Positions 43,969 through 53,466 of a stretch of DNA of 64,000 bases are shown here, piece after piece. Position numbers and translations under genes: made by a program. The stretch's first letter is position 1, and every line of letters starts with the position of its first letter. Origin of the DNA: Serratia marcescens (lineage in GTDB: Bacteria > Pseudomonadota > Gammaproteobacteria > Enterobacterales > Enterobacteriaceae); NCBI GenBank assembly GCA_015548865.1, contig JADMXW010000010.1, positions 62,001 to 126,000 on the forward strand, given 5' to 3'. The notes below the pieces were generated by a model, which searched no databases, had not been told where the DNA came from, and saw only the letters and a list, made by a program, of their open reading frames with translations.

Positions 43969-44874
43969 ATGCGTGATCTCCCTCCTACAGCCACGCTACG
44001 CGCATTTGAGGTCGCCACCCGACATACGACGTTTACTTCAGCGGCAGCAGAGCTGTTTGTTACGCAAAGTGCTGTCAGCCATCAGTTGAAAAACCTGGAG
44101 GATATCTGGGGGCTGCAGCTTTTTGAGCGAGGTAAAACCCTTAACTTGACGCCTGCTGGCGCTGCACTCGCGCCCTTGGTACGCGAATTCTTCAGCAAGC
44201 TGGAAACAACGCTTGCCGATCTTCGTGAACAAAAAGGCCGGGTGAGATTGCGTGTTAGCACCACATATTCTTTCGCGCTGAAGTGGTTGTTACCCCGCTT
44301 GCCGGATTTAGCGCGTTTGCATCCAGAGATTCTGGTGACGCTGGAAAGCACGGATAAACCCATTCATTTCACCAGCACGGATTCTGATGTGGCAATTCGC
44401 TTCGGCCACGGTAATTATCCCGCGTTGCACACGGAGTTTATGTTCCGTGAGCAACTGTTTCCGGTTGCCAGCCCGGCACTATTACAGCGCTTTGGAACCC
44501 CCTCTGAACCCGCCGAGTTGCTGCGTTATCCACTTCTGACGCGTGACGGTGCGGATCTGGTTCCAAAATGGGATGTCTGGTTTAAGCTGGTCGGCGTAAA
44601 TACCGATGTACTGCACGAAAGCGTCCGCTTTGCCGACACAAACATGACCATTGAAGCCGCACTATTGGGGCAGGGTATTGCATTAGCACGCAGCGGGCAC
44701 GTTGAAAAAGAGCTCGGTGATGGCAGTCTGGTACGGCTCTTTGATATACCTTTTCCATCGCCAGCCGCCTATTACTTTGTTTGCCCGAGAGGCATCGAAA
44801 CACAACCGCACATCATGACATTCCGTCATTGGTTACTGGCAGAATCACAACAGGCGCAGCTCAGTTATCGTTAA
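43969..44874 (+). CDS. LysR-family regulator, GcvA-like (copy 2)
   Basis: 301 residues. HTH at 5-64 (ATLRAFEVATRHTTFTSAAAEL, VTQSAVSHQLKNLED) and a GcvA-type effector domain (RLRVSTTYSFALKWLLPRLPDL near residue 92). It shares the general plan but not high identity with the previous gene, so the pair is an old duplication or two independent regulators. It precedes the EamA exporter, its likely target. Confidence 0.9.
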   Translation: MRDLPPTATLRAFEVATRHTTFTSAAAELFVTQSAVSHQLKNLEDIWGLQLFERGKTLNLTPAGAALAPLVREFFSKLETTLADLREQKGRVRLRVSTTYSFALKWLLPRLPDLARLHPEILVTLESTDKPIHFTSTDSDVAIRFGHGNYPALHTEFMFREQLFPVASPALLQRFGTPSEPAELLRYPLLTRDGADLVPKWDVWFKLVGVNTDVLHESVRFADTNMTIEAALLGQGIALARSGHVEKELGDGSLVRLFDIPFPSPAAYYFVCPRGIETQPHIMTFRHWLLAESQQAQLSYR

Positions 44875-44949
44875 TGTATGAGTATTTACTCATGTTCCAA
44901 TGACAACACTTCACTTCCAATCCGGTCATGTGCTGTTTAGCATCAGCGC

Positions 44950-45777
44950 ATGACCAGTCACATTATTTTGCTAACGTTATTTGCTGCCCTGCTGCATGCC
45001 AGTTGGAACGCCTTATTACGCGGCGGTACTGACCGATTGTGGTCGATGACCATTATGTGCCTGACGATCGCTGTTGTCTGCGCCGCAATTGCCTTGTTCC
45101 TGCCGCTACCCGCTAGCGCCAGTTGGACGTATGTGCTGTCTTCAGCGCTGCTGCATGTCGGCTATAACCTGTGTCTGGTACGCAGCTATGAGTGTGGCGA
45201 TCTCGGGCAAACATACCCGATTGCACGCGGCTCTTCGCCGCTGATGGTGACCTGTGCGGCGGCAATATTCGCCGGAGAGAAAATTGAATGCAGTACCCTT
45301 GGCGGCATCACACTGGTGACCGGCGGTATTCTTATGCTTGCCGTAAAAGGTGGCAAACGGGTGATGACGGGCTTGCAATATACCCTGGCAACGGGGGGTT
45401 TTATCGCAGCGTATAGTGTGGTGGATGGTATGGGCGCGCGCGCGTCTGGCAATGCGCTCTCTTATACCGTGTGGATAAGCGTTTTATGGGGGGTACTGAT
45501 GCCTGTGCTCTATGTCGTACTGCGTGACAGTAAAAGTTTACTGTGCTGGCGACCAGGGTTACTCCATGCGGCAGCCGGGGGGCTGGTTTCATTACTTGCT
45601 TACGGCATCATCATTTATGCGATGACGGCAGCACCCATGGGCGCAGTCTCGGCGCTGCGAGAAACCAGCGTGCTGTTTGCTGCGGTATTGGGCTATCTGT
45701 TTCTTGGTGAGACGTTAACACTGAGAAAAATGCTGGCGTGTACGGTGATTGTCGCCGGTACACTAATGATAGGTTAA
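44950..45777 (+). CDS. EamA-family drug/metabolite exporter
   Basis: 275 residues with ten membrane segments in two EamA repeats, for example LLTLFAALLHASWNALLRGG near residue 7 and YSVVDGMGARASGNALSYT near 155, then APMGAVSALRETSVLFAAVLGYLFLGE near 224. These transporters export amino acids, purines or toxic metabolites. Downstream of two LysR regulators and upstream of a ketopantoate-reductase-like gene in the same direction. Confidence 0.85.
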   Translation: MTSHIILLTLFAALLHASWNALLRGGTDRLWSMTIMCLTIAVVCAAIALFLPLPASASWTYVLSSALLHVGYNLCLVRSYECGDLGQTYPIARGSSPLMVTCAAAIFAGEKIECSTLGGITLVTGGILMLAVKGGKRVMTGLQYTLATGGFIAAYSVVDGMGARASGNALSYTVWISVLWGVLMPVLYVVLRDSKSLLCWRPGLLHAAAGGLVSLLAYGIIIYAMTAAPMGAVSALRETSVLFAAVLGYLFLGETLTLRKMLACTVIVAGTLMIG

Positions 45778-45797
45778 TAAAATCAAAAGGATACAAG

Positions 45798-46688
45798 ATG
45801 TCCGACCTTCCCTCGGTTGCTCTTATCGGCCCAGGCGCTATTGGTACAACCATTGCTGCTGTGCTTCATGACGTTGACCGTACGCCAGTCCTTTGTGGGC
45901 GCACCGCACATCCACAGTTAATTCTGCGTCACAATACCGGTGAGATTGTCGTGCCCGGTCCGGTATTAACCAATCCGAAAAAAATTAGCCAGCCGTTCGA
46001 TTTGGTATTTGTGGCGGTGAAAACCACCCTGGTAGCTGACTGCGCCCGTTGGCTGACTGCGCTGTGCGATGCAAACACCGTAGTATGTGCACTGCAAAAT
46101 GGCATCGAACAGAAAACGCAGCTAACACCCCATGTTAACGGCGCAAAGGTGCTGCCTTCGGTCGTGTGGTTCCCGGCACAGCGCGAGCCTGATACCTCAG
46201 TGTGGTTACGTGCCAAGCCACGTCTGACACTGCCGAATGTGCCGCAGGCAAAACGGGTCGTTGATGCGCTTGCTGGCACATGCTGTGCGGTTGAGCTGTC
46301 CGACGATTTTGTCTCCATCGCTTGGCGCAAACTTTTGCAAAACGCGGTTGCAGGTCTGATGGTACTTGCGAATCGCCGTGCCGGAATGTTTTCACGCGAA
46401 GATATAACTGAACTGGCACTGGCCTATCTGCATGAGTGCCTGACGGTAGCGCGTGCTGAGGGGGCAATACTCAACGATAACGTTCCCAATGAGATCCTGG
46501 ACGGTTTTCATCATGCGCCTGCGGATCTTGGTACCTCTATTCTTGCTGATCGTCAGGCCAACCGCCCACTGGAGTGGGATATTCGCAACGGTGTAGTGCA
46601 ACGTTATGGTCGCTCTCATGCTATTCCTACACCTATCAGCGATGTGCTGGTCCCGCTGTTGGCCGCTGGGAGTGAAGGGCCGGGGTGA
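45798..46688 (+). CDS. 2-dehydropantoate 2-reductase-like oxidoreductase
   Basis: 296 residues. ApbA/PanE fold: glycine motif VALIGPGAIGTTIAAVLHD near residue 8, FDLVFVAVKTTL near 69, CALQNGIEQ near 95. The C-terminal helical domain includes WRKLLQNAVAGLMVLANR and ends in ILADRQANRPLEWDIRNG. PanE makes pantoate for coenzyme A; this copy differs in context and may act on another 2-oxoacid. The start is ATG 45798 (MSDLPSVAL); the longer frame overlaps the exporter gene. It begins 21 bases after the exporter stop, so one operon. Confidence 0.83.
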   Translation: MSDLPSVALIGPGAIGTTIAAVLHDVDRTPVLCGRTAHPQLILRHNTGEIVVPGPVLTNPKKISQPFDLVFVAVKTTLVADCARWLTALCDANTVVCALQNGIEQKTQLTPHVNGAKVLPSVVWFPAQREPDTSVWLRAKPRLTLPNVPQAKRVVDALAGTCCAVELSDDFVSIAWRKLLQNAVAGLMVLANRRAGMFSREDITELALAYLHECLTVARAEGAILNDNVPNEILDGFHHAPADLGTSILADRQANRPLEWDIRNGVVQRYGRSHAIPTPISDVLVPLLAAGSEGPG

Positions 46689-46923
46689 GGCCATATATAC
46701 GATGCATCGGTGTATCCACTTTTCGTTCAGAACAATCTGTTCCTGACATACCAGTTGGCCTGACAGTACGAAAAATGAAATCGGTAGGGGGATGGCGTGC
46801 GGATAGACTTCTGTTGAACGCAGTTTGATATCAATAAAAGCAGTGCATGCTGGCAGTAGTAAGGAGATATTGGGCTGGTGTATTGTTTTTAAGGGATTAA
46901 TCATGCAGAAGGACATTCGAGGT

Positions 46924-47547
46924 ATGCTCAGGATACTTGGCAAAACAACGTCAATAAATGTGCGCAAAGCGCTCTGGACCTGCGAGGAAGTGGGACTGGA
47001 TTATGTTCAGGAAGATTACGGTAGCGGATTTGCCTCGACGGAAACAGATGAATTTCGCGCTATGAACCCGAACGCGATGGTGCCCGTATTGATTGATGAC
47101 AACTTTGTCCTGTGGGAATCCAATTCGATTTGTCGCTATCTGGCGCGCAAAGCCAGACGCGATGATCTGCTTCCCAACGAGCCGCAGGCATGCGCTAACG
47201 TTGAGCACTGGATGGACTGGCAGGCAACCGAGTTTAACAATGCCTGGCGTTATGTCTTCCCCGCTCTGGCACGCAAGAACCCAGCCTATAACGATCAGAA
47301 CGCGATTGCCGCAGGTATTAAAGAGTGGAATCACTGCATTGGTATTCTAGAACAGCAACTTCAGCGTACCGGTGCATGGGCAGCAGGTGAGACGTTTACG
47401 TTGGCAGATGTGGTGCTTGGCCTGTCGATAAATCGTTGGAAAATGACACCGTTTCTCCACCCCGACGTGCCTGCGATTGATACGTGGTTTGCTCGTTTGA
47501 ATCAGCGACCGGCATTTTTACGTCATGGGAATAATGGAATGGTCTAA
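46924..47547 (+). CDS. Glutathione S-transferase family protein
   Basis: 207 residues. Thioredoxin-like N-terminal domain (LRILGKTTSINVRKALWTCEE, near residue 3, with Ser in the catalytic region; LWESNSICRYLARK contains the glutathione-site ESxxI motif near 66). The helical C-terminal domain has FTLADVVLGLSINRW near 155. Cytoplasmic conjugation or reduction of an electrophile with glutathione; substrate unknown. The start is ATG 46924; AGAAGGA lies 12 bases upstream. Longer frames to 46825 are not supported. Confidence 0.87.
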   Translation: MLRILGKTTSINVRKALWTCEEVGLDYVQEDYGSGFASTETDEFRAMNPNAMVPVLIDDNFVLWESNSICRYLARKARRDDLLPNEPQACANVEHWMDWQATEFNNAWRYVFPALARKNPAYNDQNAIAAGIKEWNHCIGILEQQLQRTGAWAAGETFTLADVVLGLSINRWKMTPFLHPDVPAIDTWFARLNQRPAFLRHGNNGMV

Positions 47548-47769
47548 GAGGCTGGGCTTGCAAAAAGGCGGTTGTGCCATTTGAGTTGCCACGCCTGATT
47601 TATATGCATTCGGCCTGTGTCAGACATGGTCGCGGCTTACGTCATGAGACGCTCATGATTATGGGGTATGACCGCAACATGAATGACAGAAAATGAAGTA
47701 ATAATGATATTATCGAAGCCCGGTGATACAGACAGCCACTGACGTGGGCATAAACCCTGGAAGCGACTT

Positions 47770-48015
47770 ATGAACAATGAAATACCATTGAAATATTATG
47801 ACATCGTGGATGAGTATTCCACAGAATCCGAGGAACAAGTGAAAGCGTCAGAGCGCGATCCTCTGGCGCGTTATTTCCAACTGCTGATTACCCGTTTAAT
47901 GAATAACGAGGAGATCAGTGAAGATGCGCAGAAAGAGATGGCTAATGAGGCGGGTATTGCTGAGCAACGCATCGATGAGATAGCAACTTTCCTGAACCAG
48001 TGGGGGAATGAATAG
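47770..48015 (+). CDS. ymjA: YmjA (DUF2543) family protein
   Basis: 81 residues, same length as E. coli YmjA. Diagnostic sequence: [19 protein letters not shown] at the N-terminus and [20 protein letters not shown] then [14 protein letters not shown] at the C-terminus. Small acidic protein of unknown function, conserved in Enterobacterales. Single gene. Confidence 0.85.
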   Translation: MNNEIPLKYYDIVDEYSTESEEQVKASERDPLARYFQLLITRLMNNEEISEDAQKEMANEAGIAEQRIDEIATFLNQWGNE

Positions 48016-48140
48016 TCCCTTGCATACCAGGCATTTCCCCATCAGACGTTAACCAAAGACTTGGTCTGTACAGGCATTGTGCTTTACACTGCGCGCTGTA
48101 AAAAATGAGTAGATAAACGATTAATTAGGCGGTAATGGCG

Positions 48141-48617
48141 ATGAACGGAACGATCACAACCTGGTTTAAAGATAAAGGCTTTGGATTCATCAAAGATGAA
48201 AATGGTGAAAATCGTTATTTTCATGTGATTAAGGTTGCCAATCCGGATCTGATTAAAAAAGATGCTGCGGTAACGTTTGAGCCCACCACGAATAACAAAG
48301 GTTTGTCAGCTTATGCAGTGAAAGTCATCCCGGAAGGCAAATATATCTATATTGCGGGTGAACGCCTTAAGCTTACATCGATCAAGTCTTACCTGGTTTA
48401 CAGCGAAGACGTGCCAGCCGATACCCGCATTGATAAAGAAAATACGGTGTTGTCAGTGGGCGCTCTGATGGGGAACATCCGGCCAAAATCAACCGCTACG
48501 CCTGGTAAAATGCGCACGCTGAAAAAGTTGGCAATCACCACTTTCCAGGGAACAACGCTCATCTTCTCGGAAGATGAGATAGATATCGATGCCGCGGTGA
48601 AACTCCTTAACGTTTGA
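48141..48617 (+). CDS. Cold-shock-domain protein with C-terminal extension
   Basis: 158 residues. Residues 1-65 form a cold-shock (OB-fold) domain with GTITTWFKDKGFGFIKDENG near residue 2 (RNP1-like) and NRYFHVIKV (RNP2-like). The remaining 90 residues (YIYIAGERLKLTSIKSYL to LIFSEDEIDIDAAVKLLNV) are a separate conserved domain of unknown role. It probably binds single-stranded nucleic acid. ATG 48135 and ATG 48141 are both near the ribosome site. Confidence 0.8.
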   Translation: MNGTITTWFKDKGFGFIKDENGENRYFHVIKVANPDLIKKDAAVTFEPTTNNKGLSAYAVKVIPEGKYIYIAGERLKLTSIKSYLVYSEDVPADTRIDKENTVLSVGALMGNIRPKSTATPGKMRTLKKLAITTFQGTTLIFSEDEIDIDAAVKLLNV

Positions 48618-48805
48618 AATCACTCTGAGTGATCCTGTGCAGGGATCTTGCGCCAGACATAAGCCGAATTGCAGCATTGCGGATGCTGTGGTATGCCACT
48701 CTTGCACAAGGGGGAAGTCACACAGTGATTGGATACTGCAATCAGGTACAGATTCAAAAAAGACAGATATAATCCCAGATATGACTAACGGGCTTAGAAA
48801 CGAAG

Positions 48806-49345
48806 ATGACAAAACTGACCTTACAAGAGCAGATGCTAAAAGCGGGATTAGTAACCAGTAAAAAAATGGCCAAGGTCCAGAGAACGGCTAAAAAATCACG
48901 AGTTCAGGCGCGTGAGGCAAGAGAGGCTGTGGAAGAAAATAAAAAAGCCCAGCTTGAACGTGATAAACAACTGAGTGAGCAGCAAAAGCAGGTCGCTTTA
49001 TCTAAAGAATATAAAGCACAGGTGAAGCAACTCATTGAAATGAACAGGATCGTCCTTTCAAAAGGCAATATTGATTTTAACTTCACAGATAATAACTTGA
49101 TTAAAAAGGTCGTTGTGGATAAGGCCATTCAATCTCAGCTGATTAGCGGTCGTCTTGCGATTGCTCGCTTGGTTGTTGATAACAAAGACGAGTGTGAATA
49201 CGCAATTATTCCTGCGAGCGTAGCCGACAAAATTGCGCAGCGCGATGCGAGCAGTATTGTATTAAATAGTGCGCTTAGTCAGGAAGAGCAGGATGAGGAC
49301 GATCCATACGCTGATTTTAAAGTGCCCGATGATTTGATGTGGTAA
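48806..49345 (+). CDS. yaiL: YaiL (DUF2058) family protein
   Basis: 179 residues. Highly charged N-terminal helix LTLQEQMLKAGLVTSKKMAK then KVQRTAKKSRVQAREARE (residues 4-40, coiled-coil-like), middle VNRIVLSKGNIDFNFTDN-type region and acidic C-terminus EEQDEDDPYADFKVPDDLMW. This matches E. coli YaiL. Nucleoprotein/polynucleotide-associated role has been suggested for the family. Single gene. Confidence 0.87.
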   Translation: MTKLTLQEQMLKAGLVTSKKMAKVQRTAKKSRVQAREAREAVEENKKAQLERDKQLSEQQKQVALSKEYKAQVKQLIEMNRIVLSKGNIDFNFTDNNLIKKVVVDKAIQSQLISGRLAIARLVVDNKDECEYAIIPASVADKIAQRDASSIVLNSALSQEEQDEDDPYADFKVPDDLMW

Positions 49346-50117
49346 TGGCTGTTTGCCAGTCATTGCATCGAGTATGGGGACTGATGCGGGGGCTGTCTAC
49401 TGTGGGGTTTGCCACAACAGTAAAATTGCAGACCGAATGTAGAATTTAAAAAACGTACCATTGCGGGAGTTAAAGAACACATCACGAAATGGCCTTCAAT
49501 GGTGCTGAGGGCCATGTAAACACTGGGAAAATACATCGAAGATGTAGCAAGATATAAAAAATCAGTTATATCAGGGTTTCAACCTTTGATGCACCACCGG
49601 TAGGGCGTTTATCGCAACCCCGAGGATGCATTTATCGTGATGCATTTCACAAAACGCCGCCATTTTCATCAAAGCAACATCACCCATGCCGTTCCGTCGC
49701 TTATCGACCTCGTCGCAGGATACCGAGCTTTGTACGGTGTCATGCCCGTATTGACGCCATTGATACGCTGAATGTTGGTCATGGTTAATGTTTGCCCTTC
49801 ATCACGAAATACCACAATGGCATATCAGATAGATAGGTATGCTGGTAGCGAGTCATTCTTTTTTTCTCCATACTGCCATTCAAGGGTATCAGACATATTT
49901 AAAAATAGACGCCTCTATAATAAAAACATTTGGTTTTTATTATATTCGCCATCTTGAGTAATTTTCGTGTTAAGCATTGCAGGCATTTATCTGTAAGACC
50001 TATGCGTGTCGAGGAAATTATCTGACATGTATATATAAGATTTATTGAATTATGCGTCAACTTACAGGGAATCACTTTACATCAAATGCAGTATATATAT
50101 AAGAAACTGGAGTCAAA
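49346..50117. other. Long intergenic region with possible decayed gene
   Basis: About 770 bases. On the minus strand near 49665-49830 a frame reads AIVVFRDEGQTLTMTNIQRI then NGVNTGMTPYKARY before a stop. It has regular codon use but no clear start or family, so it may be the remnant of a small protein. The last 200 bases are AT-rich and should hold the promoter of the pyrone-hydrolase operon. No repeat or RNA gene recognised. Confidence 0.35.
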
Positions 50118-51026
50118 ATGAAATTTTCTACAACGCCGGGCTGGTTACCTTTTCACCCTGAACCCTCAGTACCACAATTCGTTGTGCCTGACGGTGCGGT
50201 GGATGCACATTGTCACGTTTTTGGCCCAGGAGAAAAATTTCCATACGCGCCGCAGCGAAAATATACGCCTTGCGATGCACCCAAAGAGCAGCTTTTTGCT
50301 TTACGTGACAAACTAGGATTCGCGAGAAATGTCATCGTCCAGGCAACTTGCCATGGGGATGATAATAGTGCCCTGGTGGATGCGCTTTATGCCGCAAATG
50401 GACTGGCACGTGGCGTGGCGACGGTTAAACGTACCATCAGTGATAGTGAACTGCGTGCACTCCATCAGGCTGGTGTGCGTGGTGTTCGTTTTAATTTTGT
50501 CAAACGTCTGGTTGATTTTACGCCTAAAGAAGAATTGTTTGAAATCGCACAGCGTATTGCACCTATGGGCTGGCATGTTGTTATCTATTTTGAAGCTGCC
50601 GATCTGCCAGAATTATGGGATTTTTTTACCACACTTCCTACTAAGGTCGTTATCGATCATATGGGGCGTCCTGACGTATCCAAACCGCTGGATGGACCCG
50701 AATTCCAGCTTTTCATCAAGATGATGCGCGAACATGAAAATATGTGGTGCAAGGTAAGCTGTCCGGAACGCCTGACACATACCGGACCCGCTGCAATAAA
50801 TGGGCAATCAGCGCCTTATCAAGATGTTATTCCTTTTGCCAAGTATGTGGTAGCGCATTTCCCTGACAGGGTATTGTGGGGAACAGATTGGCCGCATCCT
50901 AATTTGAAACATCATATGCCGGATGATGGACTATTAGTGAATATCATTCCCTCTATTGCGCCGTCGGCAGAGTTACAACAAAAACTTCTGGTTGAAAACC
51001 CTATGCGACTTTATTGGGCTGTATAG
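50118..51026 (+). CDS. ligI: 2-pyrone-4,6-dicarboxylate lactonase (LigI-like amidohydrolase)
   Basis: 302 residues. Amidohydrolase superfamily, PDC-hydrolase group. The metal-free His pair is in VDAHCHVFGPGEKFPY near residue 32, GVRGVRFNFVKRL near 119 and the catalytic Asp in GTDWPHPNLKHH near 254. It opens the lactone of 2-pyrone-4,6-dicarboxylate to 4-oxalomesaconate/4-carboxy-2-hydroxymuconate. A preceding TGGAG serves as ribosome site. It heads a transcription unit with a dicarboxylate transporter and a fumarylacetoacetate hydrolase-like gene. Other lactonase substrates of the family are possible. Confidence 0.85.
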   Translation: MKFSTTPGWLPFHPEPSVPQFVVPDGAVDAHCHVFGPGEKFPYAPQRKYTPCDAPKEQLFALRDKLGFARNVIVQATCHGDDNSALVDALYAANGLARGVATVKRTISDSELRALHQAGVRGVRFNFVKRLVDFTPKEELFEIAQRIAPMGWHVVIYFEAADLPELWDFFTTLPTKVVIDHMGRPDVSKPLDGPEFQLFIKMMREHENMWCKVSCPERLTHTGPAAINGQSAPYQDVIPFAKYVVAHFPDRVLWGTDWPHPNLKHHMPDDGLLVNIIPSIAPSAELQQKLLVENPMRLYWAV

Positions 51027-51164
51027 CAATAATGTGCCATGAAATCTTTATACCAAGCTTATCAAAAAACGGTAATGTAGCATAACGTGATATAAAAATA
51101 ACCTCAGCACGTTATCACATTGACAATACAATTATAAAATGAAAACCCTACATTAGAGGCACTC

Positions 51165-52436
51165 ATGAAAAAGAAACCATTTTACAGAACAATATACTTT
51201 GAAGTCTTTATTGGTGTTGTACTCGGTATATTGCTAGGTCATTTTTGGCCAACCATGGCCGTGAAAATGGCCCCACTGGGTGAAGCCTTCATTAAACTTA
51301 TCAAGATGATGATTGGTGTTGTGGTGTTTTGTACCATTGTCACTGGCGTAGCCGGCATGCACGATATGAAAAAAGTCGGGCGAGTGGGGGGGAAAACGCT
51401 GCTGTATTTCGAAGTTATCTCAACGTTTTCGTTAGTTATTGGCTTGCTTGGCGGTCATTTGTTTAATCCTGGTCAGGGATTTAACGTGAAGCTGGAAAAC
51501 TTAGATGCCTCTCTCGTAAGCGGGTATATAGAAAAAGCCCATAATCTAGATTTTGTCAGTTTTTTAATACATATTATTCCTGATACCGTTGTCAGTGCTT
51601 TCGTACAAGGGAGCATATTAAGTATTCTTCTGATCGCCGTTTTATTTGGCTGGGCACTTACAGCGTTGGGGGAAGCAGGTCGCCCTGTTTATCATGTGAT
51701 TGATGGTTTCTCGCAAGTATTTTTTAAAATCGTTAACATGATCACCCGACTTTCCTCATTAGGTGCCTTTGGTGCCATCGCGTTTACCGTGGGCCAATAT
51801 GGTGCAGGATCATTAGGACCATTGATGAAGTTGGTTGGTAGTTTTTATGTGGTCTGTGTATTTTTTGTTGTGGTTGTTCTGGGGTTGGTATGTTATTTCT
51901 GCAAGGTCAACATATTAAAATTTATCAATTATATTAAAGATGAATTGTTGATTGTGTTAGGCACCAGTTCCTCAGAAGTAGTGATGCCGCAGATAATGGC
52001 TAAAATGGAAAAACTGGGCTGTTCAAAGTCAGTGATTGGTTTGGTCATTCCTACCGGTTATTCCTTTAATCTTGACGGTACTAATCTGTATCTGACCATG
52101 GCAGTAATCTTTATCTCGCAGGCCATGAATATCGATTTAAGTTTAACCGATCAACTCATCATCATCGGCGTTGGGATGTTAACCTCAAAAGGGGCCAGTG
52201 GTATTGCTGGCGCAGCGTTCGTGATGCTGACCAGTACATTACTCATTGTCCCTATCGTTCCTGTGCAAGGTATGGTGCTGATTCTTGGTGTACACCGTTT
52301 TCTCGGCACGGGTTTGGCAATGACGAATCTTGTTGGTAATGGCGTTGCCTGCCTGGTGATATCGGCTTGGGAAAAAGAACTTGATTTAGATAAATTGAAT
52401 AATGAAATCAGGAATCCAGTTCAGGAACTGGCGTAA
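51165..52436 (+). CDS. DctA-like dicarboxylate:cation symporter
   Basis: 423 residues, DAACS family (DctA/GltP). Typical motifs: GVVVFCTIVTGVAGMHDMKKVG near residue 50, LGTSSSEVVMPQIMAKMEKLG (serine-rich HP1 loop) near 265 and PTGYSFNLDGTNLYLTMAVI (NMDGT-like) near 296. It imports dicarboxylates with protons or sodium. Context between pyrone lactonase and FAH-like genes suggests it takes up the pathway's carboxylic acid. AGAGG precedes the start. Confidence 0.88.
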   Translation: MKKKPFYRTIYFEVFIGVVLGILLGHFWPTMAVKMAPLGEAFIKLIKMMIGVVVFCTIVTGVAGMHDMKKVGRVGGKTLLYFEVISTFSLVIGLLGGHLFNPGQGFNVKLENLDASLVSGYIEKAHNLDFVSFLIHIIPDTVVSAFVQGSILSILLIAVLFGWALTALGEAGRPVYHVIDGFSQVFFKIVNMITRLSSLGAFGAIAFTVGQYGAGSLGPLMKLVGSFYVVCVFFVVVVLGLVCYFCKVNILKFINYIKDELLIVLGTSSSEVVMPQIMAKMEKLGCSKSVIGLVIPTGYSFNLDGTNLYLTMAVIFISQAMNIDLSLTDQLIIIGVGMLTSKGASGIAGAAFVMLTSTLLIVPIVPVQGMVLILGVHRFLGTGLAMTNLVGNGVACLVISAWEKELDLDKLNNEIRNPVQELA

Positions 52437-52454
52437 CTAATTTTAAAACAAAAT

Positions 52455-52474
52455 CGACAGCTGCAAGGCTGTCG
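52455..52474 (+). promoter_or_regulatory. Hairpin between transporter and FAH-like gene
   Basis: CGACAGC and GCTGTCG flank a six-base loop, ending 13 bases before the next ATG. It may modulate expression between the genes; no T run, so not a clear terminator. Confidence 0.45.
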
Positions 52475-52487
52475 TGATGAGAAAAGT

Positions 52488-53363
52488 ATGAAGCTGCTAA
52501 GTTTTATTAGCCCGGAAACGGGAGAAAAAACCTGGGGTATTATTGTTGCCGATCAGGTTTTTGATATGGGAAAACGCCTTTCTGCCTATTTCCCTGATCT
52601 AAAATCCGTGTTGGCCGAAGACGCTATCGCTGACCTGGCTAAAATGAATCTCGGTGCGCCAGATTATCCTGCACAAGAGCTGCACTTTTTGCCACTGATT
52701 GATAATCCCGGCAAAATATTTTGTGTGGGCATGAATTATATGGAAAAGCGCATTGAATTTGAGCAGACCATCGATGCGCCTACTCTTTTTGTTCGCTTTG
52801 CTGATTCGCTCACCGCCCATGGCGCAGAGGTGTGTAAGCCTGACAGCAGTAATGAATTTGATTACGAAGGAGAGCTTGCAGTTATCATCGGGAAACATAC
52901 TGACAATATCAGCCGTGAAAACGCGTTGGATGCTATCGCAGGCTATAGCTGCTTTATGGATGGATCAGTGCGTGATATGCAATACACCTGGTTTACGTCA
53001 GGAAAAAACTGGCGCAGAACGGGAGCCTTTGGTCCATGGATGGTTACCCGTGATGAAATCGGCGACCCTCAGGATTTATCAATAAGTACTTTCCTCAATG
53101 GTCAACGGGTGCAGCATGATTCAACGCGTAATATGGTGCATTCCATTGCGAGTTTGGTGGAGTACATTTCCCGCTTCAGCCCTCTTGATGCGGGAGATGT
53201 GATCATTACCGGCTCCCCTGGTGGCGTAGGGAAAAAACGTACGCCCCCGTTATTTATGCGCGAAGGGGATGTGATTGAGGTGGATATCAGCCATGTTGGC
53301 AGGTTAGTCAACAAGGTGACCGCACTTTCCACGGCGTTAGCTGCGGCTCATCCGCATTATTAA
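52488..53363 (+). CDS. Fumarylacetoacetate-hydrolase family protein
   Basis: 291 residues. FAH fold: GKIFCVGMNYMEKRIEF near residue 78, the metal ligands in FDYEGELAVIIGK (ExE) near 124 and DGSVRDMQYTWF near 161, then ITGSPGGVGKKRTPPLFM near 242. The family includes acylpyruvate hydrolases, oxaloacetate decarboxylases and 2-hydroxymuconate-type decarboxylases/isomerases. In this cluster it could act on an oxalomesaconate or oxoadipate derivative. It shares direction with the lactonase and transporter genes. Confidence 0.86.
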   Translation: MKLLSFISPETGEKTWGIIVADQVFDMGKRLSAYFPDLKSVLAEDAIADLAKMNLGAPDYPAQELHFLPLIDNPGKIFCVGMNYMEKRIEFEQTIDAPTLFVRFADSLTAHGAEVCKPDSSNEFDYEGELAVIIGKHTDNISRENALDAIAGYSCFMDGSVRDMQYTWFTSGKNWRRTGAFGPWMVTRDEIGDPQDLSISTFLNGQRVQHDSTRNMVHSIASLVEYISRFSPLDAGDVIITGSPGGVGKKRTPPLFMREGDVIEVDISHVGRLVNKVTALSTALAAAHPHY

Positions 53364-53380
53364 ACGTAGCGGATCAAAAC

Positions 53381-53409
53381 AGGGTGCCGCATCACTCGGC
53401 GGCTACCCT
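53381..53409 (+). terminator. Hairpin between convergent FAH-like and LysR genes
   Basis: AGGGTGCCGC pairs with GCGGC-T-ACCCT with one bulged T. Located between convergent genes and probably serves as a terminator for either; the T run is weak. Confidence 0.45.
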
Positions 53410-53466
53410 CTTCTTGGTGTAAATCTTTTGCATTTGAGTGGCCAACAGCGGATCGTCTGGGTGACG

